The notes below the pieces were generated by a model. The model saw only the letters and a list, made by a program, of their open reading frames with translations. It searched no databases and was not told where the DNA came from. From the NCBI RefSeq assembly GCF_000003815.2, contig NC_049988.1, forward strand, positions 23,388,018 through 23,452,017: a DNA stretch of 64,000 bases. The letters are read 5' to 3'. This DNA comes from Branchiostoma floridae (Eukaryota; Chordata; Leptocardii; Amphioxiformes; Branchiostomatidae). The translations under genes were made by a program, and so were the position numbers. Positions 11,531-24,618 of this stretch are shown here, one piece after another (the stretch's first letter is position 1; each line of letters opens with the position of its first letter).

Positions 11531-13340
11531 CTCCAAGCAGAGGTTTTGGCTCGGGCTGTTACTAGTATGTTTGTTGGAATAGCAAGGAGCTTTGTTTCAG
11601 GCATTTTGTGAGGAGTTTGTACCGTCCGTTTCTTCATGCCTAAGAACGTTGTACAAATTGGACAAAATAGATGAAAACACCAAAAGCACGAAAAAAAACA
11701 GCCGCAGACGCACCGAACCTCTGCTTTGATACGTTTATGAAGGTTAGACATCCAGGTAAGCAATATTCAAATACAATTCAATCTCTACGATTGCCGCATG
11801 GGTGTTATAATAAAGTTACTAATTTGCATATAACATATGGATGAAATTCACTGAACATCCCAATACTGATGCGATCGTACGAAAAAAAATCATTATGAAA
11901 TACGAGTGGCCATACACTTTTTCCAGAACGTTATATTAAAACAATAGATTTTATTGCCCTTTCACATCTCCTTTGATGATTTTTGTTTTGCAATCTACAG
12001 CACGGGCCGAAACCGTTTTATGTATTGAATGAAAATGATGGAAAGTGGAGTTCTAAAAGAATATTTGACAGAAGAACTTTATTGCATGAAATCTTACTCG
12101 GTAACGTTACAGTCTATGAACTTGGTGCGAAATAGAGGTAATTTGAATAACATGTGCTTTTGGTAAGAATAGTCATGAAGGTAAATTAAAAACAGACATA
12201 ACTGCTTTGGATTTTATCCATATCTTAACATAGCATATGCTGTTGGAAACGGACTAAATGACACATGCTATATTCCAGATTTTAATTGTTGCAGGTGCAA
12301 GACAAGTTTATTTTCGAAATCGATGTTAAGGTGTTTGTACTTGATAATAAACAATTTTGAAGCGTGCGTTTTATTAGCGTGTCAGAGGTCAGTGTCCCGT
12401 AGGATGATCTTGCAGACAGTCTGCAGGTGTTTGAAGACAGTTTACACCTGCAGCTGTACGGTCTGGTGGTGTTCTGTTATCAAGGTCATCCCTCCCGTCA
12501 ATGTCATCTTCATGGCTCTCCCGGAGAGTAACGGGTGTGATCTTCAGGGGTCAATAAACTCCCCGTTCATTTTGTCACTATCATCTTGAAGATCCTTACA
12601 TTTAAACTAAAGAGGCGAAATTTTCTAAGAATGTTTTCCCTGTAGTCTTTTGTGTGTAAAAACAAGGTCGTTATTATCATTCGATATACTATTGTGTTTG
12701 AGTAAGAAAAGAAAATACATTTGTGTCGTTTTTGCAGAGGAAGAAGTAATAAGAGCACACCAGTAAAAACCGCAAAGTTATTGAAGAGACGTGATAAATA
12801 TGAGCTTGGCTGGTCTGATTTCGGTAGGCTACTGAAATGCAAGGACTTCGCAAGGCTTGTTTTCGCGTTCACCGCTATCTCCTTTGTTGGCTAGAAGTGG
12901 TCAAATACCCTGGAAACCAGACTTTTAACCAGGATTGGAAAAATCTCCCTGCATGACAAATCTTCGTTGCTTTATCTAAGGTCCTCAGGAAGACCTGCCT
13001 TGGCTGCCGAGCAGATTCTCTGCCGGCCCTGGCTAAAAGTCTGGTTTGCAGGGTAATGGTCAATTGGCCCTACATTCAATAAATTCATTAAAAAGTTGAA
13101 ATACTAGTGTTGTTTTAATGATAGTGATGATGAAGACTTTTTTTCAACTCCAACCAACACTTACACATATCAGATCTAGTGTGATTTCATCCAGGCACAT
13201 CTTAGGGATGGAAAAATGTAAGAAACTATGTCAAAAGTGAGATAACCGCTGGCGAAGCAGTTTCTAGACAAAACACCATCAGCTGGGGGGACGGGCTCGG
13301 TGGGAAACCTTGGGCGAGTCACTCACGGACAAGGACTATC
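11531..13340. other. Interval between the ERCC4 and anaphylatoxin-domain genes
   Basis: About 1.8 kb between two divergent transcription units. It holds one clear MITE (12905-13056). A short open stretch at 12400-12530 preceded by an AG has no recognisable product. The rest is AT-rich and unassigned. Confidence 0.45.
12905..13056. mobile_element. 152-bp MITE with 7-bp target duplication
   Basis: Ends ATACCCTGGAAACCAGAC and (reversed) TTACCCTGCAAACCAGAC are imperfect inverted repeats of about 28 bp. TGGTCAA flanks both sides (12898-12904, 13057-13063); the eighth base differs. A 7-8 bp duplication suggests hAT-type mobilisation, but no autonomous partner is visible. Confidence 0.75.
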
Positions 13341-13346
13341 TCCTGA

Positions 13347-13353
13347 TATAAAA
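13347..13353 (+). promoter_or_regulatory. TATA box of the anaphylatoxin-domain gene
   Basis: TATAAAA lies about 100 bp before the ATG at 13449 in a GC-richer block (CCGCGGGGC just after). A start of transcription near 13375-13380 would be expected. Confidence 0.65.
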
Positions 13354-13448
13354 CCGCGGGGCTGTCAGTTTGTGACAGTTGTTCATAAGACTACGGACAG
13401 TTCAGGGAGTTAGAGGTGTCCGTTGCAGTGTCTGTGGGTCTTGGAACG

Positions 13449-16400
13449 ATGTTGTTTGTGTTGTACTCGCTGCTGGTCAGCATGTCCAGATGTTCTGCTG
13501 GTGTGGAAGAGAAGTCTGTGTGGATACGCAACCAGAGAGAACTTGGCTCTCCTAAAAGAGAAGGTATGTAACATCAACTCTCATAATTTAATAATATTTC
13601 ATATATCAGCACAATATGTTACTTGAAGTATGTCGAATATTTTCAAAATGGTATCGTACTTTAATTACAAACAGAGAGTGAACATAAGTCATAACATCAA
13701 ACATTTAGTGTATATGTGTGTATCTTTGGCAATGCTAACATTTCAATGAAATCAAATAATTGAAATGTATGTGCTGAGCGATGGTACCTCAGTAGATAAA
13801 TTGATACCAACAGCTTTAAAATTCCGCAAGATCTAGAACTTTTGGGCTTTGGCATTGATACATACTTACGCATGCAAATTAATAACATTCATCTGCTGAT
13901 TTTACAAGACCTTACAAAAATCAAGACATTAGTAGTTTACCATGCTTCACTAGTTTCCTTGCAATAAGGCAATAAAACTCGTGGAATTCAGTAGAAAAAT
14001 GTTCATTTACATATACATTCACTCGAAACACGATAGCATCGTAAAAATAGAAAACATCAATTCACAAGCAAGTAAACATGCTTGTATTACTCAACATGAC
14101 TTTGCGCATTCTATCACTCAACGATAAAACAATACTACCAACAACATACAACGAGTTTGCTACCACAAACCTGTAAATATTACCATTCGGAGTCACATAC
14201 ATGTTTTGTACACATTATTTTCTGTCGAAAATATTATGACTTTTATTCAGAATTTTAATAACAATTAAAAGAAAAGCATTATCATTGTATAAAAGGGCTG
14301 TTGTTTTATGTTATTTAAGCCACATATTTTCACCCCAGACATTTGAACAAAATATCTTCGACCTAGTACCTGTCGGTCCAATCACAAGCAATTTGGTGTG
14401 GCCTAAAAAGCAATTATTGACAATTCACGCTAATCACTCATTCTATTACAGTTCATTCCATGCGTGCGGTTGCATGCCGGGAGTTTGCTGACGCCATGAG
14501 CACCAATAGCCTCGCTCCAGAGGCTGCGACCTCCACCGACCTGTACAACCTCGATATCAGCCGCTCAGGGGACACTGTCAAGTACGTGTCTTATATCACT
14601 CCTACTAGGGCCTTCACCTTACGGGGACATTGTAAGAATACCTAGTACAAAATGCTGTTTAATATCTTTGCAATGAACGATGTCCCTGAATCGAACTTCG
14701 AACTATGTCTGAACTTCTGAGTATGTATTGCAATATGTATTTTTTGTTTGCGCATTTTGTATAGACTGACAGTAGTAGTAGTGCCTTTTCTGCATGATCT
14801 TATGATTGCATGCTATCAACATCGGTATGATAATTGAAATGTTATATAATTGAAATGTTATCAGGTTTTTAGTAACTCGTATCTTATCTATAATGATATT
14901 TGTTTCCGACGTTGACAGATCAACGGAAGGGACACTGATGAACAACGAAAACATCGAAATGAAAACACGACCTCTCTGCAGTTATGTTTTCTTACGAAAC
15001 ATCGGCAAACACACCCCCACCGCAACCGAACCGGAGACGATAACGGCCACACCTCCTACTGCAGGAAGAGATGGTATCGCCCTTCACCAGGGTCGTCATG
15101 GTGACGATGTTAGAGTGACAGGTCCCCATGTCGAGAGAGATAGTTATGTTTCCGGAATAAATGATAAGAAAGGACAAAATAAGCGTGGAAGAAAAGTGAC
15201 ACTCGGTCTTGAATATTTGAGAAAGGTTCTTAAGATAACAAACGTCTTGGATCGAAAACGGCGGGAAACTGCTGAGTCGTCTGCAAATGACGTCACAGTC
15301 CGAAGAAGTGTGAGCGTGAGGCAGAGTCTGATCTCCAAGGCATGCTGCCGAGCGGGACGGCATTTTGGCGGGAACCCAGAAATCGCGAACTGCTCGGAGG
15401 CTTCGGATCGGTTCGTGTCGGGAAACATCGCCGTTCTCACAGACCTACGCGAGATCTGCGTCGGCCATTTTGTCGTCTGCTGCAAAGAAACAAAACAGAA
15501 CCTTCAAACCGCCGTCCCTTCGCTTAAATCAGGGCCAAAAACTGCCCCGGTACAGCAAGAAGACAACCGCAGCGAAGAGGAAACTGAAGACGAAAACCCC
15601 TTACCGGAACCTCCAACTGAGCAAAGCGTACTGACATCAACAAAATCAGCAGTTCAACTGGCGTACACCTGTTGCCTGAATGGACGGAGGGCCGCCTACA
15701 ACTTGGCGAAAAGATGCGAGGATGAACGAGATGTCTACCTCAACCGAACCACTAGGGGCGCTCTTCACACCGCTGAAGCTTTGGTCGGATGTCGGATGGA
15801 GTTTGGGCGATGTTGTCACGGGCAACGAGACACCTTAAAGTCCACCGGCGAGCCACGGTCGCCGCCAAGGAAAGACTTAGCCACTCTCCGGGGTTTACAG
15901 CTGAAGCAGCACTGTTGTAGACAGGGCTCCATCCAGGGGTTAGCGCCGGAAACGGAGTGTGCGCAAAGCGCGCGAGAATTCGCGTGGCGGCCGCTGAAGC
16001 GGTTCCCCGGTCGGCGTGCCCAGTGTTCGAGTGAGTACAAGCACTGCTGCGCGCTCCGACAGGAACAGAGCAGAAGGGTGGACGCGATTCGTACGGCCAG
16101 AAAGCGCTGGGAGCAGAGAGTATCTACTCCAACCGTGGCTACTCCGACACAGACCAGCAATGCTTCTTTCAAACGCCCGCTTCAAAGTTCACGTTACTTA
16201 GTTGAAAAAGGCGCCAGCGAAGAGATTTCAACTGTGATGCCTTACCAACACTCAACGAAGAAAAGAGTACATGTGAACTCAAGGCGTGCATCCAGCGAAG
16301 ACGACGGTACTGCAGTGAAAAGTGAGCAAGCGAGTACGGAAAAATCGCCTAAAATCGTCATGGATGAAGTCACCCGCAAAGGTACTTCAATTGCGACGCC

Positions 16401-17720
16401 TTCACAACGCTCACAGAAGACAAGAGGACGTCTGAACCAAAGACGTGCATCCAGCGAAGACGACATCATCATTAATGTTGGGAAGAGCTCGCGTGCCAGG
16501 GACATGGACGTTTCTTCCAAACGCTCTTCTCTAAGGTCCGTTGCCTTATTGCAGAGTGGCAAAGAGGTTTCTAGTTCAAAGAACTTTTCTTCAACCGTGA
16601 CTCCTTACAAAGAGTCAATGGAAGAACCAGTGGGTTCAACATTTATGCATGCATCCAAAGAAGTCGAGGAAAGCTCTCGAGTGAGCCAAGAGCTTTCAGA
16701 AAAATCGACTAAAACCGGCGGTCGAGATCAAGGCGCGGCTACAGCTACATCTGCTAACAGCAAGCGGGTAGAATCATTTTCAAGCCAGGCTGCGGGTTCA
16801 GACGTTCGAGTGAAACCACCCTCCAGATCTGAGAGATCAAGAAAAGCAGCAAGACCGACGGCGAAGAGAAGAAGACGTGCCCGAAGACGCCACCGAGTTG
16901 CCCGAACACGCCCCGGTCCGCCCGCCCAGCTGCCGAACGACGGTGCGAAGCCTCCCAAGGCCACCCCGGATATCATGGATGTATTAGGTAAAGACATTTC
17001 CCTACTAAGAATACTTAATTAATAAATTTATATTCCTTACAGCCTTCGACAAACTCAAACTCCACATATATATTGCGTTTTCACAATTTACCAAGATGTC
17101 GAAGATTAGAAATCTATACATTTTTATATACATTTGTATGTGTTCATATGTGACTTGTGCTTATCCCAGCGGCGCAAAATGTACAATATACAGTTGAATC
17201 TCAATGAAAGTACTCAATGATACGGTATATTTTGCACATTCATATTTTATCTTTATCGGGCTAAGTACAGGTATTCAGAAATTCAGTCGTTTGGGTTTTC
17301 AGAATTTTGTAAATCCCAGATTTATGCCAATGGCCTAGATGCAATTAGTTGTCTACTATAGATCTCTAATTAAAAGTCTTCATTCATTTCTTAGCCCCCC
17401 ACAGGCGCCCCCTGAGGCTGTGCTGCATGCACGGCGGCCGCGTGGATCCAAACGTGTTCCAGCCTCGCTCCTGCAGCCGGGAGGCCGACAGCTACGCCCG
17501 GGGGACGAGACTAACCGGCCCGGTACGCAAGCTGTGCAGGGAAGTGTACGAGCACTGCTGTCAGGCTGGGAACGAGACGCATCCGGGACACGACCAACAT
17601 CCGGGACATGTCGGCGTCATCAGGTCGCCTAGTAGGATGGTCAGGCAATTTATAAAGAGTAGGAGACGAAAATTGACCAAAATGTTCCAAATAAAAACAT
17701 CTGCACGATCCACTGGTTAG
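13449..17720 (+). CDS. Predicted secreted protein with four anaphylatoxin-like domains (four exons)
   Basis: Exons 13449-13563, 14452-14581, 14919-16987 and 17395-17720 join with matching phases (1, 2, 1) and splice sites AAG/GTATGT, TTACAG, GTACGT, TTGACAG, TTAG/GTAAAG and TTTCTTAG, giving 879 residues. The start MLFVLYSLLVSMSRCSAG is a signal-peptide-like hydrophobic segment. Four domains share CC-x2-G-x(10-12)-C-x(20-24)-C-x6-CC at residues about 224-270, 333-381, 414-459 and 781-827. This is the six-cysteine pattern of complement C3a/C5a and fibulin anaphylatoxin modules. Residues about 460-720 are Ser/Lys/Glu-rich with two RRASSEDD repeats 53 residues apart, followed by a very basic stretch (KRRRRARRRHR near 731). 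No EGF, fibulin or thioester module is present, so it is neither a fibulin nor a complement C3 chain. Function is unknown; extracellular or matrix binding, or a cationic defence role, is inference. Confidence 0.8.
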
Positions 17721-19870
17721 GTGATTTACAAGAAGTGTGTAACATGCTAATTTCTTCGAAAAGGTTTAATGCCAAGTTGCTACCAGGAGAAGAAAGTGGG
17801 AAATATTACTAGTATCTACTACTAATACAGCGTTTTCTGTTTGATCTATATTTTACTTTATGGTTACGTTTCCTCTATATCTGGTTTGGTCAAGATTTAT
17901 GATTCGGATGGTTCCCGATGATATGTAACGTTGCTTGTAGATAATTTCAAAATGTAGCATTAAATAATTTCAGTGAAGACATGCCATAGCTCACAACATT
18001 TCCATATATGGCAGGAACCGTTTAACATACCCAATGGAGGATGTCCTTAAAAAAAGCTAACGGTTTAGATTAAAAAAATAAGACAGGTAACTCCCTGAAA
18101 CTGTTTTTACCAAGGTACTCTGGTAGACGCTATCTACAAGGAAATATTTTATTTAAACTTTTTGATTGTATTTTTAATAAAGTTTCGTTGTGCAATAAAT
18201 AAACCATTCATTCATTCATACGAAGTCCCTACCACGTGACCGCGAGACTATACGAGACTCTACGAGAATAAACTCGATGCGGGAAGTTTGAGACACTGCC
18301 GGCTTCTATCCACGTAAACAGCCGCGAATAAGTCGATTGCCGCCTTTCCTCGTTCCAAGACGCTCGGTGCCGGAAGAAGAAAGACTCGTCCGCCGGCGAG
18401 ATATACCAGCGGGGCGGAGTATCATACCATTCTGTACATGTTAACCGCACAAAAGAGCTGCAAGACAAGCAAAAGTATAAAGTAAATTGCAAAGAAATAA
18501 CTGAGGGGAAACATGTTGATGAATAGAATGAGATGCCAAAGTCAAATATGGGACAGAGCAAAAAGATAGAACTAGCGGAAGAACTACGCGAGGACGAAAG
18601 GGGCCACACAACCTCAGACCCAGGAAATAATCCAGGAAGGCATCCATAACACAGGTCGTTCTGGGCCATTTCATTTTACCTACTTACCTACCCGAGTCCC
18701 ATTTTAGAGACTGAAGGAACTATGTACATTAGCATGAAGCATTACCTACATGCATATGTTATATCATTAATACATATGCAAAAGTTGTAGCAATGATTCA
18801 TCTGACAGTCTATCGAGGTGTCCCTGTCGACAGAGAAGAAACAGGGGCGGGAGCTGCTGAGGGTCTTACATCACTGACATTCAAGCAGTCACGACATGAC
18901 TACAACATCAGATATTTCACTTCATTAAGATAGTGGCGGGCTGGCAGCCACCCCGCACTAGACACGACTTGTAATCGAGGTGTTCAGCAGTGGAGGGCCC
19001 AAGAATAAATGTTGTTACTACGACGGTATACCGTTCTGTGTGATTTGTTAAAACTTGCTGTTCACTTGCATTTCATAATAAAGGCCACGTTTTTTTTAAT
19101 CGCACGCTCGCATCGGTTGTTAGGTTCCATGAAGATGCAATATTATTAAATCAGCATGGCCGAAGATGCCAGAAGAGAGTCCCTATTCGTTGTTTTTGCA
19201 ACCAAGATATCTGAGAGATTCTGTCTCTCTTTCACACATCACAGATCAGTCATTAACATCACTGGCATCGGTTGTTAGGTTCCATGAAGATGCATTATAA
19301 TTGAATCAGTATGGCCGAAGATGCAAGAAGAGGGTCATAGAGAAAAGATAGTTACTTGGCCATCCAGTTTTCCTTAAACATGAAACATATTATTGAATCC
19401 TTAAGAGGGCCTACCCACACATCCATGCAGACGAAACAGTAACACCGAAATTCGCAACACTGCCACTAGAATGTCTGACATTCTGTCATCGCTTTCACAC
19501 ATCACAGAGCAGTCATTCATATCTCTTTGCAGAACATTTCTACCATCTCTAGATACAAAAAAAAATGAAGGAAAAATTGACAAATCATAATAAATAAACA
19601 AATCGTTGAGAATGCAACGCTGTTATTATAATGCATTACACAGAACTGGGATCGTATTTAGTTGCACATTTCCTAGCTATTCTACTCAGAGCACATGAAG
19701 GGCCGGTACAGTATAGAGTTTTACATTTTCCCGCCACTTCATACCAGTGAGTGACGGTCCGGGTATAGTGAGTGCTGCTATCAAGTTTCACGTTTTCCCG
19801 CCGATTCATACCAGTTGGCAACTACTAATATATACCAGCGGTGTTCGGTATTACATAGTAGTAATAGCGG
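17721..19870. other. Intergenic; poly(A)-like signals and short duplications
   Basis: AATAAA words near 18175 and 18193 followed by ATTC repeats could end the upstream transcript or be the tail of a retroelement. A ~156-bp direct duplication is listed at 19107. At 18340-18680 the plus strand is fairly open in one frame, with an internal TAG, and resembles nothing recognised. Confidence 0.4.
19107..19337 (+). repeat. ~156-bp tandem duplication
   Basis: GCATCGGTTGTTAGGTTCCA followed by TGAAGATGCA and ATGGCCGAAGATGC occurs at 19107 and again at 19263. A further block CTTTCACACATCACAGA occurs near 19230 and again near 19493. Confidence 0.6.
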
Positions 19871-19872
19871 TA

Positions 19873-22800
19873 GGGGGGGTCTTTAAATGGGTCAAAAATC
19901 GAAATTTTGAAATATGATCACGCCCACTTCAGGGGTGATTTATTGGGTCATTTGACAGACATTGTGCACAAAAATTGGGATCTAGCATGAAATAAACTCC
20001 CCACCCCACCCAAAAAACTATTTTGCATTATGTGCAATAGGGTACAGCCATATGGTGATTTAGAGGAATGCTTGCCGTCACATAACTGCCGAACGACGTG
20101 TGCTAGGACTACCAAACTTGTTAACTTTTGCTAAAATTTACTTGGCAACAAGTTTAAGAGAATGAATTAAATTTATGATATTTTTTGTTGCCATGGCAAC
20201 CGGTTGATGACAGGCATATTTTACGAAATTCTCTACTTTCCGCTTGAACGTTGCGGTTTAATAATTTTCTTGGAAAACACTTTTGTTTCCTATAGCATTA
20301 ACATCTTATATAACATAATGTAGCATTCATGATTAAATATTCATAATTTATGCTAATTTGATGACGTAACTGGTCAAAATCCAAGATGGCAGCCCATGTC
20401 ATAAGCGAAAATGGTAAAATAGGTTATTATCACTCGAATTTTGCCACTACTTTGTAGTTTTTACCAAATACATTCCAATGGTAATTTGTAGTCCGTTCTT
20501 ATTGTATTTTTGGGTTACATGTCGAAAATAATGTATTTTAAAACATTTAAGTTTGACGATCCAAGATGAGGGTTCTCAAAGGATAGCTAAAATAGATTTG
20601 ACTTCATTTTCTGACAAGGCATTAATATCAATTCGGATGCCATTGACAACAAAAGTCTTACCTACCTTAGCAGACGTATAAGTTAGACACCCATATTTGC
20701 TAACTTTTTGTTTGATACCTTTAGGATACCATAATATAATGGGAAGTACCGGTTTAGATGGTTATCGCCCATAACATCATCTTAATGGCGTCATAATTAC
20801 CCCATATTACTTCATAGAAGTAGAGACAGACGGTGTTGTCAAGACACCAGAATTAAAGAAGTGATTAAGACTTATAAATACATAATCCCTGCAAATTTGG
20901 TGATCGTAGACCAAGCCGTTCGGATTTAGTGAGGGGAGGGTGCAAAATGTGTGTTTTGTTGTCTTTTCAGTAACACTTTTACATTCTGTATGATATACCC
21001 AGTATGAAATCGATGGAAACAAATCCGTTAGGACGCAGTGAGAGCTCAGCGCAATCGCCGTCTAGTGGAAAGGGGGCTTATTAGCAAAGTTATTTTTTTT
21101 CTCCCTGAAAAATAACAACGGGGCACTAGGGCATTAGCTACATTACCATTGCAGCAGATTGATAACATACATTTTAAATGAATAGGGAGAGTGACAGTGG
21201 TAGAGAAATCAAAGAGTGTACGTAATAATTACTTTCAGTTACAACATAGAAGTAAATCTGAATCACAACTAATGACAAAAAGATCTAACTCTAAATTGTT
21301 TGATGTCGGTAAGGTATTTCCTCCATCTAAATACTTCCAACTACCTACAAAACTGCAGACAGTATATATATAGGTTGGTGATATCAATGATCTAGTACCA
21401 TTTGAGGCTGAGGTAGTGGGCCTTGGGAAAGCGACCACTGACATGGATGTACGAGAGGCGTCACAGCAGATGTACCTTTTATGCCAAGTATTACCATGAT
21501 ACAGTATCTAAATCTCTGAGCACAATCAATAGAGGGTAGAAGACGTTCCTGAGGAAATGGTTTACTGAAAGCAGAAAGAGGCATGGACAGACAGAGAAGG
21601 AAAACCCAAAGACAGAATACAATGAGTTGTTTTAAAAAGAAAAGTGAACTCGTATATACGCAGAGGACCCAGAGTAAAGGCAAACCCTGGAGAAACGAAC
21701 AGAAGGTGGGGGTGACTAGGATATAAGACAAAGTAGAGACCCTGGACTATACATGACAAATTCCAGCAAAGCTTGGGCAAGCTGGGCTCTATTACTTTCC
21801 TTTCAAATTGGAAATGTACAAACATTTTCCAAGTAAGACCTTTCATCCACTGTTACTAGTACACAACAAGAGTTAGGGCACACAAATGACAGTGAGAGTA
21901 GCATAAAAGGCAGTACAGTAACGGCAGGGATGTAATTTATATATTTACATAAATAACTATCTTACTAGCAATTTTACTGCGGATTTAATTGTTCAAAGTA
22001 AAAATTTTGGCTCAATGTGAAATTTGGGTGCAAAAGTGTCGTTTGAGGCTGTTTTGAAAGCAGAAAAAGTAAATTATACACATGTATTGGAAACATAACA
22101 TTTTACATGGCAACTAGATCTATTGTATACTACCAGGAAAAGGTGTAGGCAATGGCAAAGACTTCTAGATTTAAAAAAAAAATGACCACATGTAATGTGC
22201 CATATTTCACAAATGTGCATAGTACAGGCACTACTAGTGTCAAATTTGAAATCTATCTTCAAGTTAGCTATTCTTTGAGAAACCTCATCTTGGATCGTCA
22301 AACTTAAATGTTTTAAATTGCATTATTTTTGACATATAACCACAAAATGCAATAAGATCGGACTACAAATATCCCTAGGAATGTATATAGTAAAAACTAC
22401 AATATAATGGCAAAATTCGAGTGATAATAACCTATTTTACGATTTCGCTTATGACATGGGCTGCCATCTTGGATTTTTTACGTCATCAAATTAGCATAAA
22501 TTATTAATATTTAATCGTGAATGCTAAATGATATTTTATAAGATGTTGATGCTATATATATGAAACAAGAGTGTTTACCAAGAAAACCATTAAAACCGCA
22601 ATGTTTAAGCCGAAATTAGAGAATTTTGTAAACTATGCCTGTCATCAACCTGTTGCCATGGCAACAAAAATATCACAAACTTATTTTATTCTCTTAAACT
22701 TGTTGCCAAGTAAATTTTAGGAGAATTCAACAAGTTTGGAGGTCCTCGCACACGTCGTTAAGCAGTTACATGACGGCAAGCATTCCTCTAAATCACCATA

Positions 22801-22966
22801 TGGCTGTTCCCTATTGCATATAATGCAAATTAGTTTTTCGGGTGAGGTGGGGGGTTTATTTTGAGATACGACTTTACTTTTTGTATCCAAAGTCTTGTAT
22901 TGATGGTGTTAACCATTTCCCAAGTGGGTGTCCAAAAATTTTGACTTTGCCATTTATCGACCCCCC
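19873..22966. mobile_element. 3.1-kb foldback transposon with ~0.7-kb arms
   Basis: The left arm 19873-20600 and right arm 22245-22966 are inverted copies. Landmarks in both are GGGGGGTC ends, CCATATGGTGATTTAGAGG, GTTGCCATGGCAAC, TCATCAAATTAGCATAA and TTTGACGATCCAAGATGAG. TA lies immediately outside both ends (19871-19872, 22967-22968). The ~1.6-kb centre has no convincing transposase frame, so it is a non-autonomous element. Its right end abuts a truncated end of the TTAA-flanked family. Confidence 0.75.
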
Positions 22967-22968
22967 TA

Positions 22969-23192
22969 TTAGAACCAAAAATAGTGATTTTTGGCAAAAC
23001 AGCCTGTCAACAAACGGTTGCCATGGCAACAAGAAAATATGGAAAATTTGTCAAACTTCCTGAAATTGTTGCCAACAATATTTAGGAAAACTCACTAAAT
23101 TTGGTGGCTTTAGCGTAAGGCGTTCTGGCGTTATAGGACATCGAAGTTGGCGCAGGCCTCAAAAGCCCCCCCCCCCCCCGGTCTGAATAGGG
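22969..23192 (+). mobile_element. Truncated right end of the TTAA-flanked family
   Basis: Nearly the same as 25630-25853, including GTTGCCATGGCAACAAG and the end GGTCTGAATAGGG followed by TTAA (23193-23196). The left part is missing and is replaced by the end of the foldback element. Confidence 0.7.
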
Positions 23193-23196
23193 TTAA

Positions 23197-24618
23197 ATGA
23201 TTCTATTAAGGTTTTTTGGTCATCTTAAGACCAAAACTGTATATTTTGGCCCCCTATACCCTGGGATTATAACCGAATGAACTGAAATTTGATAATTCCC
23301 CCATATAAATTCAATATCACTTTTGGTGTACAGTATAACGAAATGCTTGTTTTTGCGATTTTTTGGGCATTTTTTGACCCAAAAAGGACACTTTTGACTC
23401 CTGTACCCTGGGTTTGGAACCGGATGACCTGAAATTTAGTATAGGGGTGCCCTAGACAAACGCGCACATGGATTCATTAACATTTGAGGCATACAGTACA
23501 CCAAAATGCTTTAATTTGCGATTATTTGGCCATTTTATGACCAACTAGAGTTCGGCGACCTCATACCTCCATGAATATTTAGAGCTTTTGTGAATTTCAT
23601 GCAATAGACTAACACATTAACATGCTTTATGCATGCAGTTATTCATTATTGACTAACATACACATGTCAAAATTATAAAATCATAAATCAATGGGCGGTT
23701 TTGCAATTTTTGAAATTAATTATGCAAATTAATGCCTCATTACCATATTTGGTTTCTGCTTATATTCCACCTATCATAACTAACAAGTGTTACATTTATT
23801 GAATTCCAGTTATTGCAAACAATGGAATTATACAATTCCCTCATTAATTATGCAAATTGAGTCCTCATTTGCATAACATGCATATCATTATGAACATCTT
23901 TGCCCAAGCTACCTGCATGCCTAAAATGATGCCAATTCGTCAATCCTTTCTGCAGTTATCCTCTTTGGAATGTCTGGACAAAAACGCCCCTGCAGTTCCG
24001 AAATTAAATGTTAGGGGGCTGAAACCATGCAAGCTATCTACCAGCCAAATGTCAAGACCATAGCATGTCTGAAACAAGAGATACATTAAAAAAACTGCTA
24101 TTATAGAACATTCTCATTAATTATGCAAATGTACTCCTATTTTGCATAATTGGTATCTTATCGTGTACAACATTGTCTAAGGTACCTACAAACCAAAAAT
24201 CATCACAGCACGAAAACGAATATTTAAGCATACTTTCCGATATACTTAAATGTAGCCTAAAGGTGGGAAAATATTTCCGCAGAGTTTACGGTATCGTAAA
24301 GACCACGGAAACCATGGTTTTACATTTCCGTAACCTTTCCGTATTCGTTAAGGCAGATTAAATACATGTAATATCTTTACATAACCTTTAAGCATCCTTA
24401 TATGTGCCGTATATGAAACGGGTATTGCTTATGTACAGAAAACATCTACAGGCTTTGAACCGACCATACGTTCACATACAATCAGTTGACCTTCGCCTTT
24501 TTTTTTTATTTTCGTGGTTCTCTAAGGTGGAAATTACCAATAGGAGATGATATCTTTTCAGTGACCTTCCGTTACAATTGATCTCATTTACATACTCTTA
24601 ATAGTATAGGTCTATGGA
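23197..24618. other. Degenerate dispersed repeats, no gene
   Basis: 23220-23470 repeats a CCTGGG/ATGACCTGAAATTT theme also seen at 29415-29560. 23540-24070 has TTAATTATGCAAATT words and a block ending in GTCAAGACCATAGCATGT, shared with 29010-29150, 41690-41900 and 62730-62900. 24200-24355 has TTTCCGTAACC words related to 28330-28940. Confidence 0.5.

Noticed and set aside
12400-12530. AG-preceded stretch reading DDLADSLQVFEDSLHLQLYG
   Set aside because: Weak polypyrimidine tract, no partner exon and no recognised family; could be chance or a decayed exon.
14992-16997. Several minus-strand open frames within the large anaphylatoxin exon
   Set aside because: Overlap a better supported plus-strand frame with cysteine-patterned domains and phase-matched splice sites.
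18229-18680. Minus-strand 146-residue frame and a fairly open plus-strand frame
   Set aside because: The minus frame is low-complexity Ser-rich; the plus frame has an in-frame TAG and no splice context or recognisable domain.
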